The notes beneath the pieces are model-generated. The model was given only the letters and a program-made list of their open reading frames with translations. It searched no databases and had not been told where the DNA came from. Positions 17,194 through 26,031 of a stretch of 64,000 nt of DNA are shown here, piece after piece. How positions within the stretch are numbered: position 1 is the stretch's first letter; the number at the start of each line of letters is the position of its first letter. Position numbers and translations under genes: made by a program. The DNA comes from Bacillota bacterium (lineage in GTDB: Bacteria > Bacillota > Bacilli > Paenibacillales > Paenibacillaceae), in assembly GCA_023386495.1 (NCBI GenBank), contig JAEWJS010000014.1:18243-82242 (forward strand). The letters run 5' to 3'.

Positions 17194-18024
17194 CTACTTC
17201 ACGAGATCCTCGACGAACTTCGGCAGCACGAATGCCGCCTTATGAAGCCGCGGGGAGTAGTATTTGGTGTCGAGCTCCGGAATCGCCGTCTCGTCGACTT
17301 GGAGCGGATCGTGCTTCTTGCTGCCCATCGTGAACGTCCAGAGGCCGCTCGGATACGTCGGCACGTTCGCCCAGTAGGTGCGCACGATCGGGAACACTTC
17401 GCGCACGTCGCGGTTCACGCTCTTGATCAGATCGGCCTTGAACCAAGGGTTGTCCGTCTGCGCGACGAACATGCCGTCTTCCTTGAGCGCCTCGTAGATC
17501 CCTTGATAGAAGCCGCGCGTGAACAAGTTCGCCGCAGGGCCTACCGGCTCGGTCGAGTCGACCATGATGACGTCGTACGTATTCTTGTGATCGTGGATAT
17601 GCATAAAACCGTCGTTGACGATCACCTCGACGCGAGGGTTGTCCAGCTCGGCCGCGATGTTCGGCAGGTATTGCTTCGAATATTCGATGACCTTGCCGTC
17701 GATGTCGACGAGCACCGCCTTCTTCACCTTCGGATGCTTCATGATCTCGCGGATAACGCCGCCGTCGCCGCCGCCGACGACCAGCACATGCTCCGGATTC
17801 GGATGCGTGAACAGCGCCGGATGCGCCACCATCTCATGGTAGACGAACTCGTCCTTGTCCGTCGTCATAACCATGCCGTCAAGCAGGAGCATCGTGCCCC
17901 ACTCTTCGGTCTCCACCATGCCGAGGTCTTGGAAGTCCGTCTGCTCGCGAACGTACGTCTCCTTCAGCTTCATCGTGATGCCGTAGCTGTCGGTCTGTTT
18001 CTCCGTGAACCAAATATCTGTCAT
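17194..18024 (-). CDS. speE: Spermidine synthase
   Basis: 276-residue aminopropyltransferase that makes spermidine from putrescine and decarboxylated SAM. The sequence shows the N-terminal beta domain, the nucleotide-binding glycine motif VVGGGDGGVIREI (about residues 80-92) and the acidic substrate loop VDSTEPVGPA. ATG 18022-18024 has AAGGGGA upstream. A good sigma-A-type promoter lies at 18075-18102. It is first in the speE-speB operon and divergent from pbpG, as in Bacillus subtilis (ywhE-ywhF-ywhG). Confidence 0.97.
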   Translation of the reverse strand: MTDIWFTEKQTDSYGITMKLKETYVREQTDFQDLGMVETEEWGTMLLLDGMVMTTDKDEFVYHEMVAHPALFTHPNPEHVLVVGGGDGGVIREIMKHPKVKKAVLVDIDGKVIEYSKQYLPNIAAELDNPRVEVIVNDGFMHIHDHKNTYDVIMVDSTEPVGPAANLFTRGFYQGIYEALKEDGMFVAQTDNPWFKADLIKSVNRDVREVFPIVRTYWANVPTYPSGLWTFTMGSKKHDPLQVDETAIPELDTKYYSPRLHKAAFVLPKFVEDLVK

Positions 18025-18074
18025 GGGTCAGTCCCCTTCTTTCCTCTGCGAATTGAATCAAGTCATCAAGTTGT

Positions 18075-18102
18075 ATTATAGGGAATCAAGTGGAAAAAGC
18101 AA
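18075..18102 (-). promoter_or_regulatory. Sigma-A-type promoter of speE-speB
   Basis: TTGCTT (complement of 18097-18102), a 16-bp spacer and perfect TATAAT (complement of 18075-18080), 50 bp upstream of the speE start. Confidence 0.6.
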
Positions 18103-18150
18103 CCTTCTTGCCCCCGCAGCGCGAAAAATTAACAAACGTGCGCATCGGCG

Positions 18151-18181
18151 TGAATAGCGGCGTCTTCCATTTTCCATACTA
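18151..18181 (+). promoter_or_regulatory. Forespore sigma-G (or sigma-F)-type promoter of pbpG
   Basis: TGAATA (18151-18156), an 18-bp spacer and CATACTA (18175-18181) form a full match to the sigma-G consensus, 57 bp upstream of the pbpG start. In B. subtilis pbpG is a forespore gene, which agrees with this reading. Confidence 0.75.
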
Positions 18182-18238
18182 AGGAAGAAGGATGGGAGAT
18201 TCCTATCCAAGGGACTGCCGCGAAGGGAGCTGCCGCCG

Positions 18239-20356
18239 ATGGCTAAGCAGAACGAGACCAAATCCGAGCGTACGGCCAAAATGCGCAAGAAGCTGCTCCG
18301 GCGGGAGAAGCGGCGCGTTCGCGCTGCCCGCCTGCTGTTCTGGGCGAAGGCGACAGGCGTCATGGCGCTGCTAGGCGTGTTCGCGCTGATCGGCTCGCTG
18401 ATCTACCTGCGCGGACAGTCGCTCCCGGCCTCCTCGGTCAGCCAGACGTCGCAGATGCTTGACGTGCACGGGAACGTGATCGACACGTTCCATGCCGGGG
18501 AGAACCGCCGCTCGGTCGCGCTGAAGGATATCTCGCCCTATGCGGTGCAGGCGACGCTGGCGATCGAGGACAGGCGGTTCTACGATCATATGGGCTTCGA
18601 CATTCGGGGAATGGGCCGCGCCGCGCTCGTGAATCTGCAGAGCCTGTCCAAGAAGCAGGGTGCCAGCACGCTCACGCAGCAGCTCGCGCGCAACCTGTAC
18701 CTCACGCACGAGCGGACATGGAGGCGCAAGCTCAAGGAGGCTGCGTACACGGCGCAGCTGGAGATGACCTACAGCAAGGACGAGATTCTCACCTTATATA
18801 TGAATCAGATCTACTACGGCCACGGCGCCTATGGCATCGAAGCGGCGGCAGACCGCTACTTCGGCAAGCATGCCAAGGAGCTGACGCTCGCCGAGAGCGC
18901 GATGCTCGCCGGCGTGCCGAAGGGGCCGAAGTATTATTCGCCTTACTTCAATATGAAGAATGCCAAGGATCGGCAGCTGACGATCCTGGATGCCATGGCC
19001 GCGGGCGGTGTCATTACCCAGGCGGAGGCCGACCAGGCGTACGGCGAGCTGCTAAACTTCAAGCCGCTGAATAACGAGGAAGACGGCTTCGCGCCGTACT
19101 TCCGCGACTATATTCGATTAGTTGCCGTCGATAAGCTCGGCATCGACGAGCATGCGCTGAACGAAGGCGGCATTCGGATCTACACGACGCTGGACCCGGC
19201 TGCGCAGCTCGCCGCGGAGGATGCGGTCAAGGCCGGCTTCCCGGCCGATTCCGAGCAGCAGGCCGCGCTGATCTCGATCGATCCGAGAAGCGGCCAGATC
19301 AAGGCGATGGTCGGCGGGCGCGACTACAAGACGAACCAATATAACCGCGTCTTCGCCCAGACGCGCCAGCCCGGCTCCTCGTTCAAGCCGTTCGTCTACC
19401 TGACGGCGCTCGAGCACGGCATGACGCCGCTGGCGAAGTTCAAGAGCGAGCCTACAGTCTTCACCTACGACGAGGGCCGCGAGACGTATGAGCCCAGCAA
19501 CCATAACGACCGCTATTTCAATGCGGAGATTGACATGCGGACGGCGCTTGCCAGCTCGGATAATATCTACGCCGTGAACACGATCATGGCCGTCGGGCCG
19601 GAGCAAGTGATCCAGACGGCGCGGCGCTTCGGCATCGACACCCCGCTGAAGCCGCTCCCTTCGCTCGCGCTGGGCACCTACCCGATCAGCCCGTTCGAGA
19701 TGGCCTCGGCGTTCGGCGCCTTCGCGAACGGCGGTATCCTGGTCGATCCGGTCGCCATTCTGCGGATCGAGGACCACAGCGGCCGCGTGCTCTACGAGGC
19801 GGCGCCCGTCGAGACGCGCGTAGCCGATCCGGCGCATGCCTACGTCATGACGCATCTCATGGAGAGCGTGTTCGAGCCCGGCGGGACCGCGAACCGGGTA
19901 TCCGCCGCAATCAAGCGGCCCGTCGCCGGCAAGACCGGCACGACCGCGAACGACGCCTGGCTCGTCGGATACACGCCCGAGCTCGTGACCGCGGTCTGGG
20001 TCGGCTACGACAAGAACCGCAGCATCTCCCAGGCCGAGGCCCATCGCGCGGCGCCGATCTTCGCGGCCTACACGGAGAAGGCGCTCGAGAACGTGCCGCC
20101 GAAGCTGTTCACCGTGCCCGAGGGCGTCGTCACCGTCTATGTCGATCCGGCGACCGGCATGCTCGCGTCGGAGAGCTGCCCGGACCGGCGGCTCGAATCG
20201 TTCGTCGCCGGCACCGAGCCGACCGAGATCTGCGGCGATCACCGCACGGACGCCGGCGATGAAGGGACGGAAGGCTCGGACGAGCATGCCGAGGACGCCA
20301 AGGCGCATAAGCATCGCTCATGGTGGGGCGATCTGAAGCGCTGGTGGCAGGGATAG
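18239..20356 (+). CDS. pbpG: Bifunctional class A penicillin-binding protein (PbpG-like)
   Basis: 705 residues: a basic cytoplasmic tail (1-35), one membrane anchor (about 40-62), a GT51 glycosyltransferase domain (about 75-250) with IEDRRFYDHMGFD and GASTLTQQLARNLYL, and a transpeptidase domain with SxxK in GSSFKPF (about 380), SSDN (about 438) and KTGTT (about 563). The C-terminal tail is charged and His-rich. It polymerises and crosslinks peptidoglycan outside the membrane. ATG 18239 follows GGGAG. The sigma-G-type promoter and the speE neighbour point to the PbpG group, which acts in spore-envelope synthesis. The terminator is at 20374-20424. Confidence 0.93.
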   Translation: MAKQNETKSERTAKMRKKLLRREKRRVRAARLLFWAKATGVMALLGVFALIGSLIYLRGQSLPASSVSQTSQMLDVHGNVIDTFHAGENRRSVALKDISPYAVQATLAIEDRRFYDHMGFDIRGMGRAALVNLQSLSKKQGASTLTQQLARNLYLTHERTWRRKLKEAAYTAQLEMTYSKDEILTLYMNQIYYGHGAYGIEAAADRYFGKHAKELTLAESAMLAGVPKGPKYYSPYFNMKNAKDRQLTILDAMAAGGVITQAEADQAYGELLNFKPLNNEEDGFAPYFRDYIRLVAVDKLGIDEHALNEGGIRIYTTLDPAAQLAAEDAVKAGFPADSEQQAALISIDPRSGQIKAMVGGRDYKTNQYNRVFAQTRQPGSSFKPFVYLTALEHGMTPLAKFKSEPTVFTYDEGRETYEPSNHNDRYFNAEIDMRTALASSDNIYAVNTIMAVGPEQVIQTARRFGIDTPLKPLPSLALGTYPISPFEMASAFGAFANGGILVDPVAILRIEDHSGRVLYEAAPVETRVADPAHAYVMTHLMESVFEPGGTANRVSAAIKRPVAGKTGTTANDAWLVGYTPELVTAVWVGYDKNRSISQAEAHRAAPIFAAYTEKALENVPPKLFTVPEGVVTVYVDPATGMLASESCPDRRLESFVAGTEPTEICGDHRTDAGDEGTEGSDEHAEDAKAHKHRSWWGDLKRWWQG

Positions 20357-20373
20357 CGGCTGGTTAGTCGACA

Positions 20374-20424
20374 AAAGAAGAACCGTCTAGGATTCGTTCT
20401 GATCCCTGATGGTTCTTCTTTATT
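20374..20424 (+). terminator. Intrinsic terminator after pbpG
   Basis: AAAGAAGAACC pairs with GGTTCTTCTTT around a 26-nt loop and is followed by TATTTAT, 18 bp after the pbpG stop. Confidence 0.8.
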
Positions 20425-20454
20425 TATGGAGGTGACTCCATCGGTGCCGCAAGA

Positions 20455-21200
20455 GGCAGCCATTCTAACGGACACAGCAGACGTTAAATCGCCCATTGAT
20501 GGCATTCGTCAAACGTAACGGACACGGAGGACCTTATTCGGGCAACGGCGCTCCCATTTACCCAATTTCGCTGAAATAATGTCTCTCGTGTCCGTTACAA
20601 TTTGAAAACCCCTGATTTTCGCCGACTAGCTGTTCCTGTGTCCGTTAGAACTCCACCATGCGGGCTCCGCTCCATCGTGCGGTCGCCGCTGTATCGTGCG
20701 GTCTCCTCTCCATCGTGCGGTCCCTGCTCCACCATGCGGGCTCCTCTCCACCGTGCGGTCTCCTCTCCATCGTGCGGTCTCCTCTCCACTCCAGCGCCCT
20801 GTAGCATTGCCATTCCGCTGAAGCGCTGCCTCATCTCATCGCGCCCGATGAAGCAGGAGGCAGCCATTCTAACGGACACAGCAGACGCTAAATCGCCCAT
20901 TGATGGCATTCCTCAAACGTAACGGACACGGAGGACCTTATTCGGGCAACGGCGCTCCCATTTACCCAATTTCGCTGAAATAACGTCTCTCGTGTCCGTT
21001 ACAATTTATTAACCCCTGATTTTCGCCGAATAACTGCTCCTGTGTCCGTTAGAACTCCACCATGGGGTCCCCGCTCCATCGTGCGATCGCCGCTCCACCA
21101 TGCGCTCTCCGCTCCATCGTGCGGTCTCCACTCCACCTTGCGGTCTCCGCTCCACCGTGCGGTCTCCACTCCATCGTGCGCTCTCCATTCCATCTGCCTT
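20455..21200. repeat. Tandem 404-bp repeat unit with AACGGACAC motifs and 19-bp sub-repeats
   Basis: Two near-identical blocks of about 200 bp start at 20455 and 20859 (offset 404 bp). Each holds four copies of ACGGACAC / GTGTCCGT in inverted pairs. Each is followed by a degenerate array of contiguous 19-bp units (consensus CTCCATCGTGCGGTCTCCT), about 20650-20795 and 21054-21192. No ribosome sites or family-like proteins were found in the open frames here. The region 20425-21260 carries no gene I can support. Confidence 0.88.
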
Positions 21201-21271
21201 GCAGGATTGCGCTTGCAATGCAACGCTGCCTCCTTACAACACGGCCCTCACGCGCTGCTGCCATTCGCCGC

Positions 21272-21302
21272 TTGACTTGGAGTCGACTCCAAGTTCTACA
21301 AT
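21272..21302 (+). promoter_or_regulatory. MerR-type promoter/operator of the SDR gene
   Basis: TTGACT (21272-21277) and TACAAT (21297-21302) are separated by 19 bp. The perfect 18-bp palindrome CTTGGAGTCGACTCCAAG (21276-21293) lies between them. An over-long 19-bp spacer holding a dyad is the hallmark of promoters that MerR-family regulators untwist. The regulator is probably the one encoded at 22318-22830. Confidence 0.85.
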
Positions 21303-21356
21303 GTGCTCAATCGATCGAGTACCGATTGATCCCACATTGAAGGAGGATGCACCATC

Positions 21357-22223
21357 ATGCCTATGCACAACAATACCCATAACGAAAGCAAAGTCGCGCT
21401 CATCACCGGCGCAAGCCATGGCATCGGCCTTGCGTTGACGCGCCGGCTGCTGGCGGAAGGCTGGCAAGTCGCGGTACTGGTCCGATCAGCGATGCCCGAA
21501 GCCGACAACCGTATTCGTGACAGCCTGCGTACCGGCCGGCTTCGCGCGTACCAAGCGGAGCTCACCGACTTCGCGAGCATTCGGCAGGCGGTCGACCAGA
21601 TCCGCGCCGCGGAGACGAAGCTTGACGTCCTCTTCAACAACGCCGGGGGCAGCTTCCCGGAGCTGCGCTATTCGAAGCAGGGGCGGGAGCTCCATTATGA
21701 GCTTCACGCAGTCGTACCCTACATTCTGACGATGGAGCTGAAAAGCTTGCTGGCGAACGGGGCGCATCGAACCGTCGTCAATACGTCCTCTAACGTCGTC
21801 AGGATGGTGAAGCGTCTATCGCTTGCGGAGCTGGAGCGCCCCTCCTCATTCCGCATGCTGCTCGGCCCGTACGCTGCCTCCAAGCTGGCGATGTCGCTAT
21901 GGACGCAAGAAGCGGCTGCCGAACTCGCTCAGGACGGCATCGTCATCCGCAGCGCCGATCCTGGCGGCAATAATACGCTTCGCCCCGGAAAGCAGTCAGG
22001 GCTTCCCTTCTACGTGAAGCCGCTCATGCGATTCTTCTTCCCCGGACCGGAGCGCGGCGCATCGTTGCTCTACGAGGCCGCCTTCGGCGATCACGGCGGC
22101 AAGTCCGGCATCTTCCTTCTCAAGAACCGCGAGACTGCGTTGAAGTTCGCCGAGCAAGGACCAGCCATACTGGCGAGTATCCAACAGATCTATACCCACG
22201 AATACGCAGGACAGCCGGTTTGA
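21357..22223 (+). CDS. Short-chain dehydrogenase/reductase
   Basis: 288 residues with the SDR fold: the cofactor motif TGASHGIG (about 18-25), NNAG (about 96-99), the active-site Ser in NTSSNV, and YAASK (about 170-174). ATG 21357 follows AAGGAGG. It lies behind a MerR-type promoter (21272-21302) and converges with a MerR-regulator gene, suggesting induction by an electrophile, aldehyde or other small-molecule stress. The substrate is unknown. The C-terminal extension (about 225-288) resembles retinol-dehydrogenase-like SDRs only loosely. Confidence 0.92.
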   Translation: MPMHNNTHNESKVALITGASHGIGLALTRRLLAEGWQVAVLVRSAMPEADNRIRDSLRTGRLRAYQAELTDFASIRQAVDQIRAAETKLDVLFNNAGGSFPELRYSKQGRELHYELHAVVPYILTMELKSLLANGAHRTVVNTSSNVVRMVKRLSLAELERPSSFRMLLGPYAASKLAMSLWTQEAAAELAQDGIVIRSADPGGNNTLRPGKQSGLPFYVKPLMRFFFPGPERGASLLYEAAFGDHGGKSGIFLLKNRETALKFAEQGPAILASIQQIYTHEYAGQPV

Positions 22224-22239
22224 AGCCACGCCGAGCAAG

Positions 22240-22281
22240 CCAGAAGCTGCGCCCGCATCATGCGGCGCGCAGCTTCTCTGG
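22240..22281. terminator. Hairpin between convergent SDR and MerR genes
   Basis: CCAGAAGCTGCGC pairs with GCGCAGCTTCTCTGG across a 14-nt loop. There is no T-run on either side, so this is a terminator-like structure of uncertain strength. Confidence 0.5.
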
Positions 22282-22317
22282 TCCTGCATATGATGCGCGA
22301 ATGAATCCCGCCGCGCC

Positions 22318-22830
22318 TTAGCTGCCCTGCTGCTTCGGCTGCCGAGCAAGCAGCCTTCTGATCGGATCGGCATCGGACGGCGGATTCTCGCAGAAGCCGC
22401 GCGCATTCAGCTTCGAGTCGATCAGCTCGAGCACCTGCTGCAGGTCCGCGATCTGCTGCTCGATCGAGCTTCGATGGATCAGCATCCGCTCGTACAGCTC
22501 CGGATACTCCGCAGGCAGATGCGGCTCCATCGCAACGCGGAGGAACGGCTTCATCTCTTCAAGCGGCATCCCCGTCTTCCTCAGGCAGACGAGGAGCTTC
22601 ATCGTGCGAATGTCGCTCTCCCCGTATACCCTGTGCGTATTCGGCTTGCGCTCCGCGCGGGGCAGCAGTCCGATCTTCTCGTAATACCGGATCGTATCCT
22701 CTGTCAATCCCGCCTCGCGCGCCGCCTCTCGAATCGTGTACGCATTCCCGCCGCCTGCCGCGTCCTCCACGACCGGCGAAACCTCCGCGCTTTTCGCACC
22801 CTCTTCGACTGTCCGTGCTGTCTTGGCCAT
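22318..22830 (-). CDS. MerR-family transcriptional regulator
   Basis: 170 residues. After a 28-residue low-complexity N-terminal tail come a winged-helix HTH with YTIREAAREAGLTEDTIRYYEKIGLLP and RVYGESDI, then a dimerisation coiled coil (about 115-150). It lacks the conserved metal-binding Cys pair of MerR/CueR-type sensors; one Cys occurs near the C-terminus (FCENPPS). It resembles AdhR/YraB-like regulators of dehydrogenases. The ATG at 22828-22830 has GGGGGA at 7 nt; the zinc-ribbon gene ends 2 bp upstream, so the two are co-transcribed. Its likely target is the SDR promoter at 21272-21302. Confidence 0.9.
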   Translation of the reverse strand: MAKTARTVEEGAKSAEVSPVVEDAAGGGNAYTIREAAREAGLTEDTIRYYEKIGLLPRAERKPNTHRVYGESDIRTMKLLVCLRKTGMPLEEMKPFLRVAMEPHLPAEYPELYERMLIHRSSIEQQIADLQQVLELIDSKLNARGFCENPPSDADPIRRLLARQPKQQGS

Positions 22831-22832
22831 GT

Positions 22833-23126
22833 TCATTCCCCCTGTTCCGGCACGATCCGAAGCAGCCACGGCAGCAGCGCATAGATCGCCGCCATGTAGG
22901 CGAGCACGAGCGGAACGCGCCAACCGCGATCCAGATCGACCCATCCCGTCACGGTCATTATCACGATCGGAGCGGAACCGATCAACAACGCTACCGTCCA
23001 TCGGCTGCCAGCCTTCGCGTTATGCCGCTGCCCGCATCCACCGCAGGTTACCTTATAAGATAGCGCCTTATAGTACTGCTTCAAGCCGAGCGCTGTTCCG
23101 CAGCCCGCACAGCATTGCCTCCGCAT
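22833..23126 (-). CDS. Small zinc-ribbon membrane protein (CxxC-20-CxxC type)
   Basis: 97 residues. The N-terminus has two CxxC pairs (CAGC and CGGC) about 20 residues apart, matching the cxxc_20_cxxc protein pattern known from Bacilli. Two membrane helices follow (about 44-62 and 73-92). The ATG at 23124-23126 is chosen because GGGGGCGG lies about 9 nt upstream. The longer open frame to 23276 lacks a ribosome site and does not resemble protein. The gene is immediately upstream of the MerR gene in the same transcript. The role is unknown. Confidence 0.75.
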   Translation of the reverse strand: MRRQCCAGCGTALGLKQYYKALSYKVTCGGCGQRHNAKAGSRWTVALLIGSAPIVIMTVTGWVDLDRGWRVPLVLAYMAAIYALLPWLLRIVPEQGE

Positions 23127-23215
23127 CCGACATCCGCCCCCTAACGCAGCGTACTTTTCAACCACATACCCTAATCCTACCATATAAGGAAGCCCACAAC
23201 ACCGCGCATCGCGCA

Positions 23216-23267
23216 AAAAAACCCCCGCGTTACCGCACCATTCCGGCACGGCCCGCACAGGGGTTCG
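23216..23267 (-). terminator. Intrinsic terminator after ywhD-like gene
   Basis: On the minus strand GAACCCCTGTGCGG pairs imperfectly with CGCGGGGGTT, followed by a seven-T run. It lies 26 bp beyond the ywhD-like stop. Confidence 0.75.
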
Positions 23268-23292
23268 TTCCTGCACCTGCAGCCTACAACAG

Positions 23293-23817
23293 TTATCCCT
23301 CCAGCGCAGCCTTCAGCTGCTCCGGCGAGCGCTCCCACCATTCCGCGTTGTGGCTGACCAGCAGCGTCTTCAGCGCGGACTTCTCGGTGTCTGACAGTCC
23401 TTCCAGCACGAAGCGGCGCTTCAGCGCGTAGTCCAGCTTGTTCACGTGGTCGGCGAGAATCTTCCAGCCGCGCCGCGCCTCCGGATTGACGATCATCTCG
23501 CAGGCCGTCGCGCCGGCATAATACTGCCCTTCCTCATTGCGGTCCACGGCTACCCAGACGATCCAGCACTTGCGGCCGCCCTCCGGCACCTCGTCCTTAT
23601 TCGGCAGGAACTTGATCCCCTTCTCGACTCTGCTCTTCGCATGCATCGCGCCGATATCGATATACGCTTCATCCCCGTCGATGATGACGGGCGATACGTT
23701 GTTCAGGTCGATCGAGCCTGCGCCGAAGCCCTTATGCTCCTTATTGCTGACGACGTTGAACGCCAGGCTCTTCTTCTCTTTCTTCTCCGGTCCGCCGCCT
23801 TGCCCTTGCTGCTCCAC
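23293..23817 (-). CDS. ywhD: YwhD family protein
   Basis: 174-residue soluble protein of the YwhD family (function unknown). Recognisable segments are FNVVSNKEHKGFGAGSIDLNNVSPVIIDG and the C-terminal KRRFVLEGLSDTEKSALKTLL. In B. subtilis ywhD lies directly beside pbpG; here the two are separated by the repeat field and the SDR/MerR genes. The start is GTG 23815-23817, with GGAAGGGG 7 nt upstream; the longer frame encodes an implausible Ala/Arg-rich N-terminus. Confidence 0.85.
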   Translation of the reverse strand: MEQQGQGGGPEKKEKKSLAFNVVSNKEHKGFGAGSIDLNNVSPVIIDGDEAYIDIGAMHAKSRVEKGIKFLPNKDEVPEGGRKCWIVWVAVDRNEEGQYYAGATACEMIVNPEARRGWKILADHVNKLDYALKRRFVLEGLSDTEKSALKTLLVSHNAEWWERSPEQLKAALEG

Positions 23818-23971
23818 GAACACACCCCTTCCAATCCCCGATTGCCGCGAATTTCGCGCCGCTGCTAGGCTTGCCCCAGCTGCTCGCACATTAATTCCAT
23901 TTTAGCTAATAATCCTCGAAAAGCAAACATATACATGCCTTAGATGCTTGTCAATGGGAGGTAATCGGTCC

Positions 23972-25993
23972 ATGTATTCACGTCTAATTATCCGTCTATC
24001 GCTCTTCGCTGCGACTGTACTGTTGGTCATGGCCGTTGTCGGACAGGGCTTCGGCGAAGCATGGCTGTCGCAATACACCTACGCCGCATCGGCTCCCGTA
24101 TTCGCCAAGCCTATCCCGCCTGCAGCCACGCCTCCCAAGACGAAGCCTTCCGTTCAGCCCCAAGAGCCGGAGACCGTGCAGAAGCCGAAGCCGGTGGCGC
24201 TCTCGAAGCGCATTACCGAATACCATATCGACGTTCGCCTGCACGAGCAGGAGCGCAAGCTTCGCGGCACGCAGACCGTCACTTGGAACAACCCCGGCAA
24301 GAACGCGGTGTCTGAGCTGTACTGGCACCTGTACCCGAACGCCTTTGCCGGACCTGACACGACGTTCATGCGCGAATCGGGCGGCAAGCTTCGCAGCGAC
24401 AAGGCAACCGCTGCCAGCGTCGGCTCCATGAAGCTCGAGACGTTGACGACCGATAACGGGAGCAACCTGCTTCCCCGTCTCCACCACGTGCAGCCGGACG
24501 ACGGCAACAAGCACGACCTGACGCTGGCCAAGCTGCGGCTGCCCGAAGCCGTGCCGGCAGGCGGCAGCATTACGCTGAAGATGAGCTTCGAGGTGCAGCT
24601 TCCTGCCGTGTTCGCGCGGATGGGCTACGCCGGCGATTTTGTCATGGCCGGCCAATGGTTCCCCAAGCTGGCCGTCTACGAGCCAGCCGGGACGCGGGGA
24701 CGCGCCGTCGAAGGCTGGAACATGCATCAGTACCACGGCAACTCGGAGTTTTATAGCGACTTTGGCATCTACAATGTCCGCATCACCGTCCCCGAAACGC
24801 ATAAGGTGGCGGCCACCGGCTTCCTCACGAAGCCTGCGACGCTTGCGGACGGACTCAAAACGTACCATTATTACGCCGATGACGTGCATGATTTTGCCTG
24901 GGCGTCCTCCCCTGACTTCATCGTCTCGGAAGAGCCATTCTCCGCACCCGGCATTCCCGGCGTACGGATCAAGCTGTACCTCGACCCGATGCACGCGCAC
25001 TTGAAGGAACGCTATATGCATGCAGCCAAGTCGTCGCTTGCGAAGTACGCCGAATGGTACGGTCCCTATCCGTACTCCACGCTCTCGATCGTCGTCCCGC
25101 CGAAGGGCGGCAATGGCGCAGGCGGCATGGAATACCCGACCCTGATCACGTCATTCGCGGCCGTGGACGAGAGCCCGGGATTCAATCTCGAACGGACGGT
25201 CGTGCACGAGGTCGGCCATCAGTATTGGTACGGCATGGTCGCTACGAACGAATTCGAAGAGGCCTGGCTCGACGAGGGCTTCACGAGCTACGCCGAGGAT
25301 AAGGTCATGGAGACGGTGTACGGCATCGAACCGAACCTGCCGGTCGAATCGAGCTATATGACGAACCCCGCCCCGCTGAAGCAGCAGTCCTGGTCCTACC
25401 ATGACAGCGATCAATACGCGGAAAATGTGTACATACGCGCCAAGCTCGTGCTCCTGGGCATCGAGAAGATCGTCGGCGAGAAGAAGATGCGGAACATTAT
25501 GCGGACGTATTTTCAGACGTATAAGTTCAAGCATCCGACTACCTCCGACTTCCAGCGCGTCGTGGAACGCGTCACCGGCCAGGATTGGGACGACTACTTC
25601 GCCGCCTTCGTCTATGGCAGCGAAATGTCGGATATCTCCGTCGACACGGTTGTCGTCAAGCCGGTCAAGAAGGACGGCAAGCGGCTCTATGAGTCCTCTG
25701 TTCTCGTCAAGCGCACCGGCGGCAGCCTTGGCGCAGTGGCCATTGTCATGCAATTCGCGGACGGGACGACGATGCCGCGCATCTGGGACGGCAAAGGCAC
25801 GCAGATCGAATACACCTTGACCCACACCACCCCGCTCGTCTGGGCCGTCGCCGATCCGAACCGGACGAACATGCTCGACAATAAGCATATTAACAATTTC
25901 ATGAAGGCAGGACTCGAACGGCAGGAGAAGCACCGCTGGAATATCGGCATTGCGAAGCTGCTCGAATCCGTGCTCGGACGAATTGGCTGGTAG
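23972..25993 (+). CDS. M1-family zinc metallopeptidase, membrane-anchored
   Basis: 673 residues. The N-terminal hydrophobic segment (about 5-25) acts as a signal anchor and is followed by a Pro/Lys-rich linker (about 40-75). The body is an M1 aminopeptidase-like fold: a beta saddle domain, GGMEYPTL (substrate-exopeptidase loop, variant of GAMEN), and the gluzincin site HEVGH (about 411-415) with the third zinc ligand Glu exactly 18 residues later (LDEGF). ATG 23972 has GGGAGGT 9 nt upstream. It probably cleaves peptides outside the membrane. The following membrane-protein gene is 38 bp downstream. Confidence 0.92.
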   Translation: MYSRLIIRLSLFAATVLLVMAVVGQGFGEAWLSQYTYAASAPVFAKPIPPAATPPKTKPSVQPQEPETVQKPKPVALSKRITEYHIDVRLHEQERKLRGTQTVTWNNPGKNAVSELYWHLYPNAFAGPDTTFMRESGGKLRSDKATAASVGSMKLETLTTDNGSNLLPRLHHVQPDDGNKHDLTLAKLRLPEAVPAGGSITLKMSFEVQLPAVFARMGYAGDFVMAGQWFPKLAVYEPAGTRGRAVEGWNMHQYHGNSEFYSDFGIYNVRITVPETHKVAATGFLTKPATLADGLKTYHYYADDVHDFAWASSPDFIVSEEPFSAPGIPGVRIKLYLDPMHAHLKERYMHAAKSSLAKYAEWYGPYPYSTLSIVVPPKGGNGAGGMEYPTLITSFAAVDESPGFNLERTVVHEVGHQYWYGMVATNEFEEAWLDEGFTSYAEDKVMETVYGIEPNLPVESSYMTNPAPLKQQSWSYHDSDQYAENVYIRAKLVLLGIEKIVGEKKMRNIMRTYFQTYKFKHPTTSDFQRVVERVTGQDWDDYFAAFVYGSEMSDISVDTVVVKPVKKDGKRLYESSVLVKRTGGSLGAVAIVMQFADGTTMPRIWDGKGTQIEYTLTHTTPLVWAVADPNRTNMLDNKHINNFMKAGLERQEKHRWNIGIAKLLESVLGRIGW

Positions 25994-26031
25994 GCCGCGC
26001 TTGCGGCAGGAAGAGAATGGGGGAAGATCGA

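Noticed and set aside
20650..21192. Possible CRISPR array in the repeat field
   Set aside because: The 19-bp units are contiguous and degenerate with no unique spacers, and no cas genes are nearby.
20595..21264. Several short frames rich in repeated Arg/Trp/Gly or Ser/Leu/His residues across the tandem repeat
   Set aside because: They are produced in several reading frames by the 19-bp repeats, with no ribosome sites.
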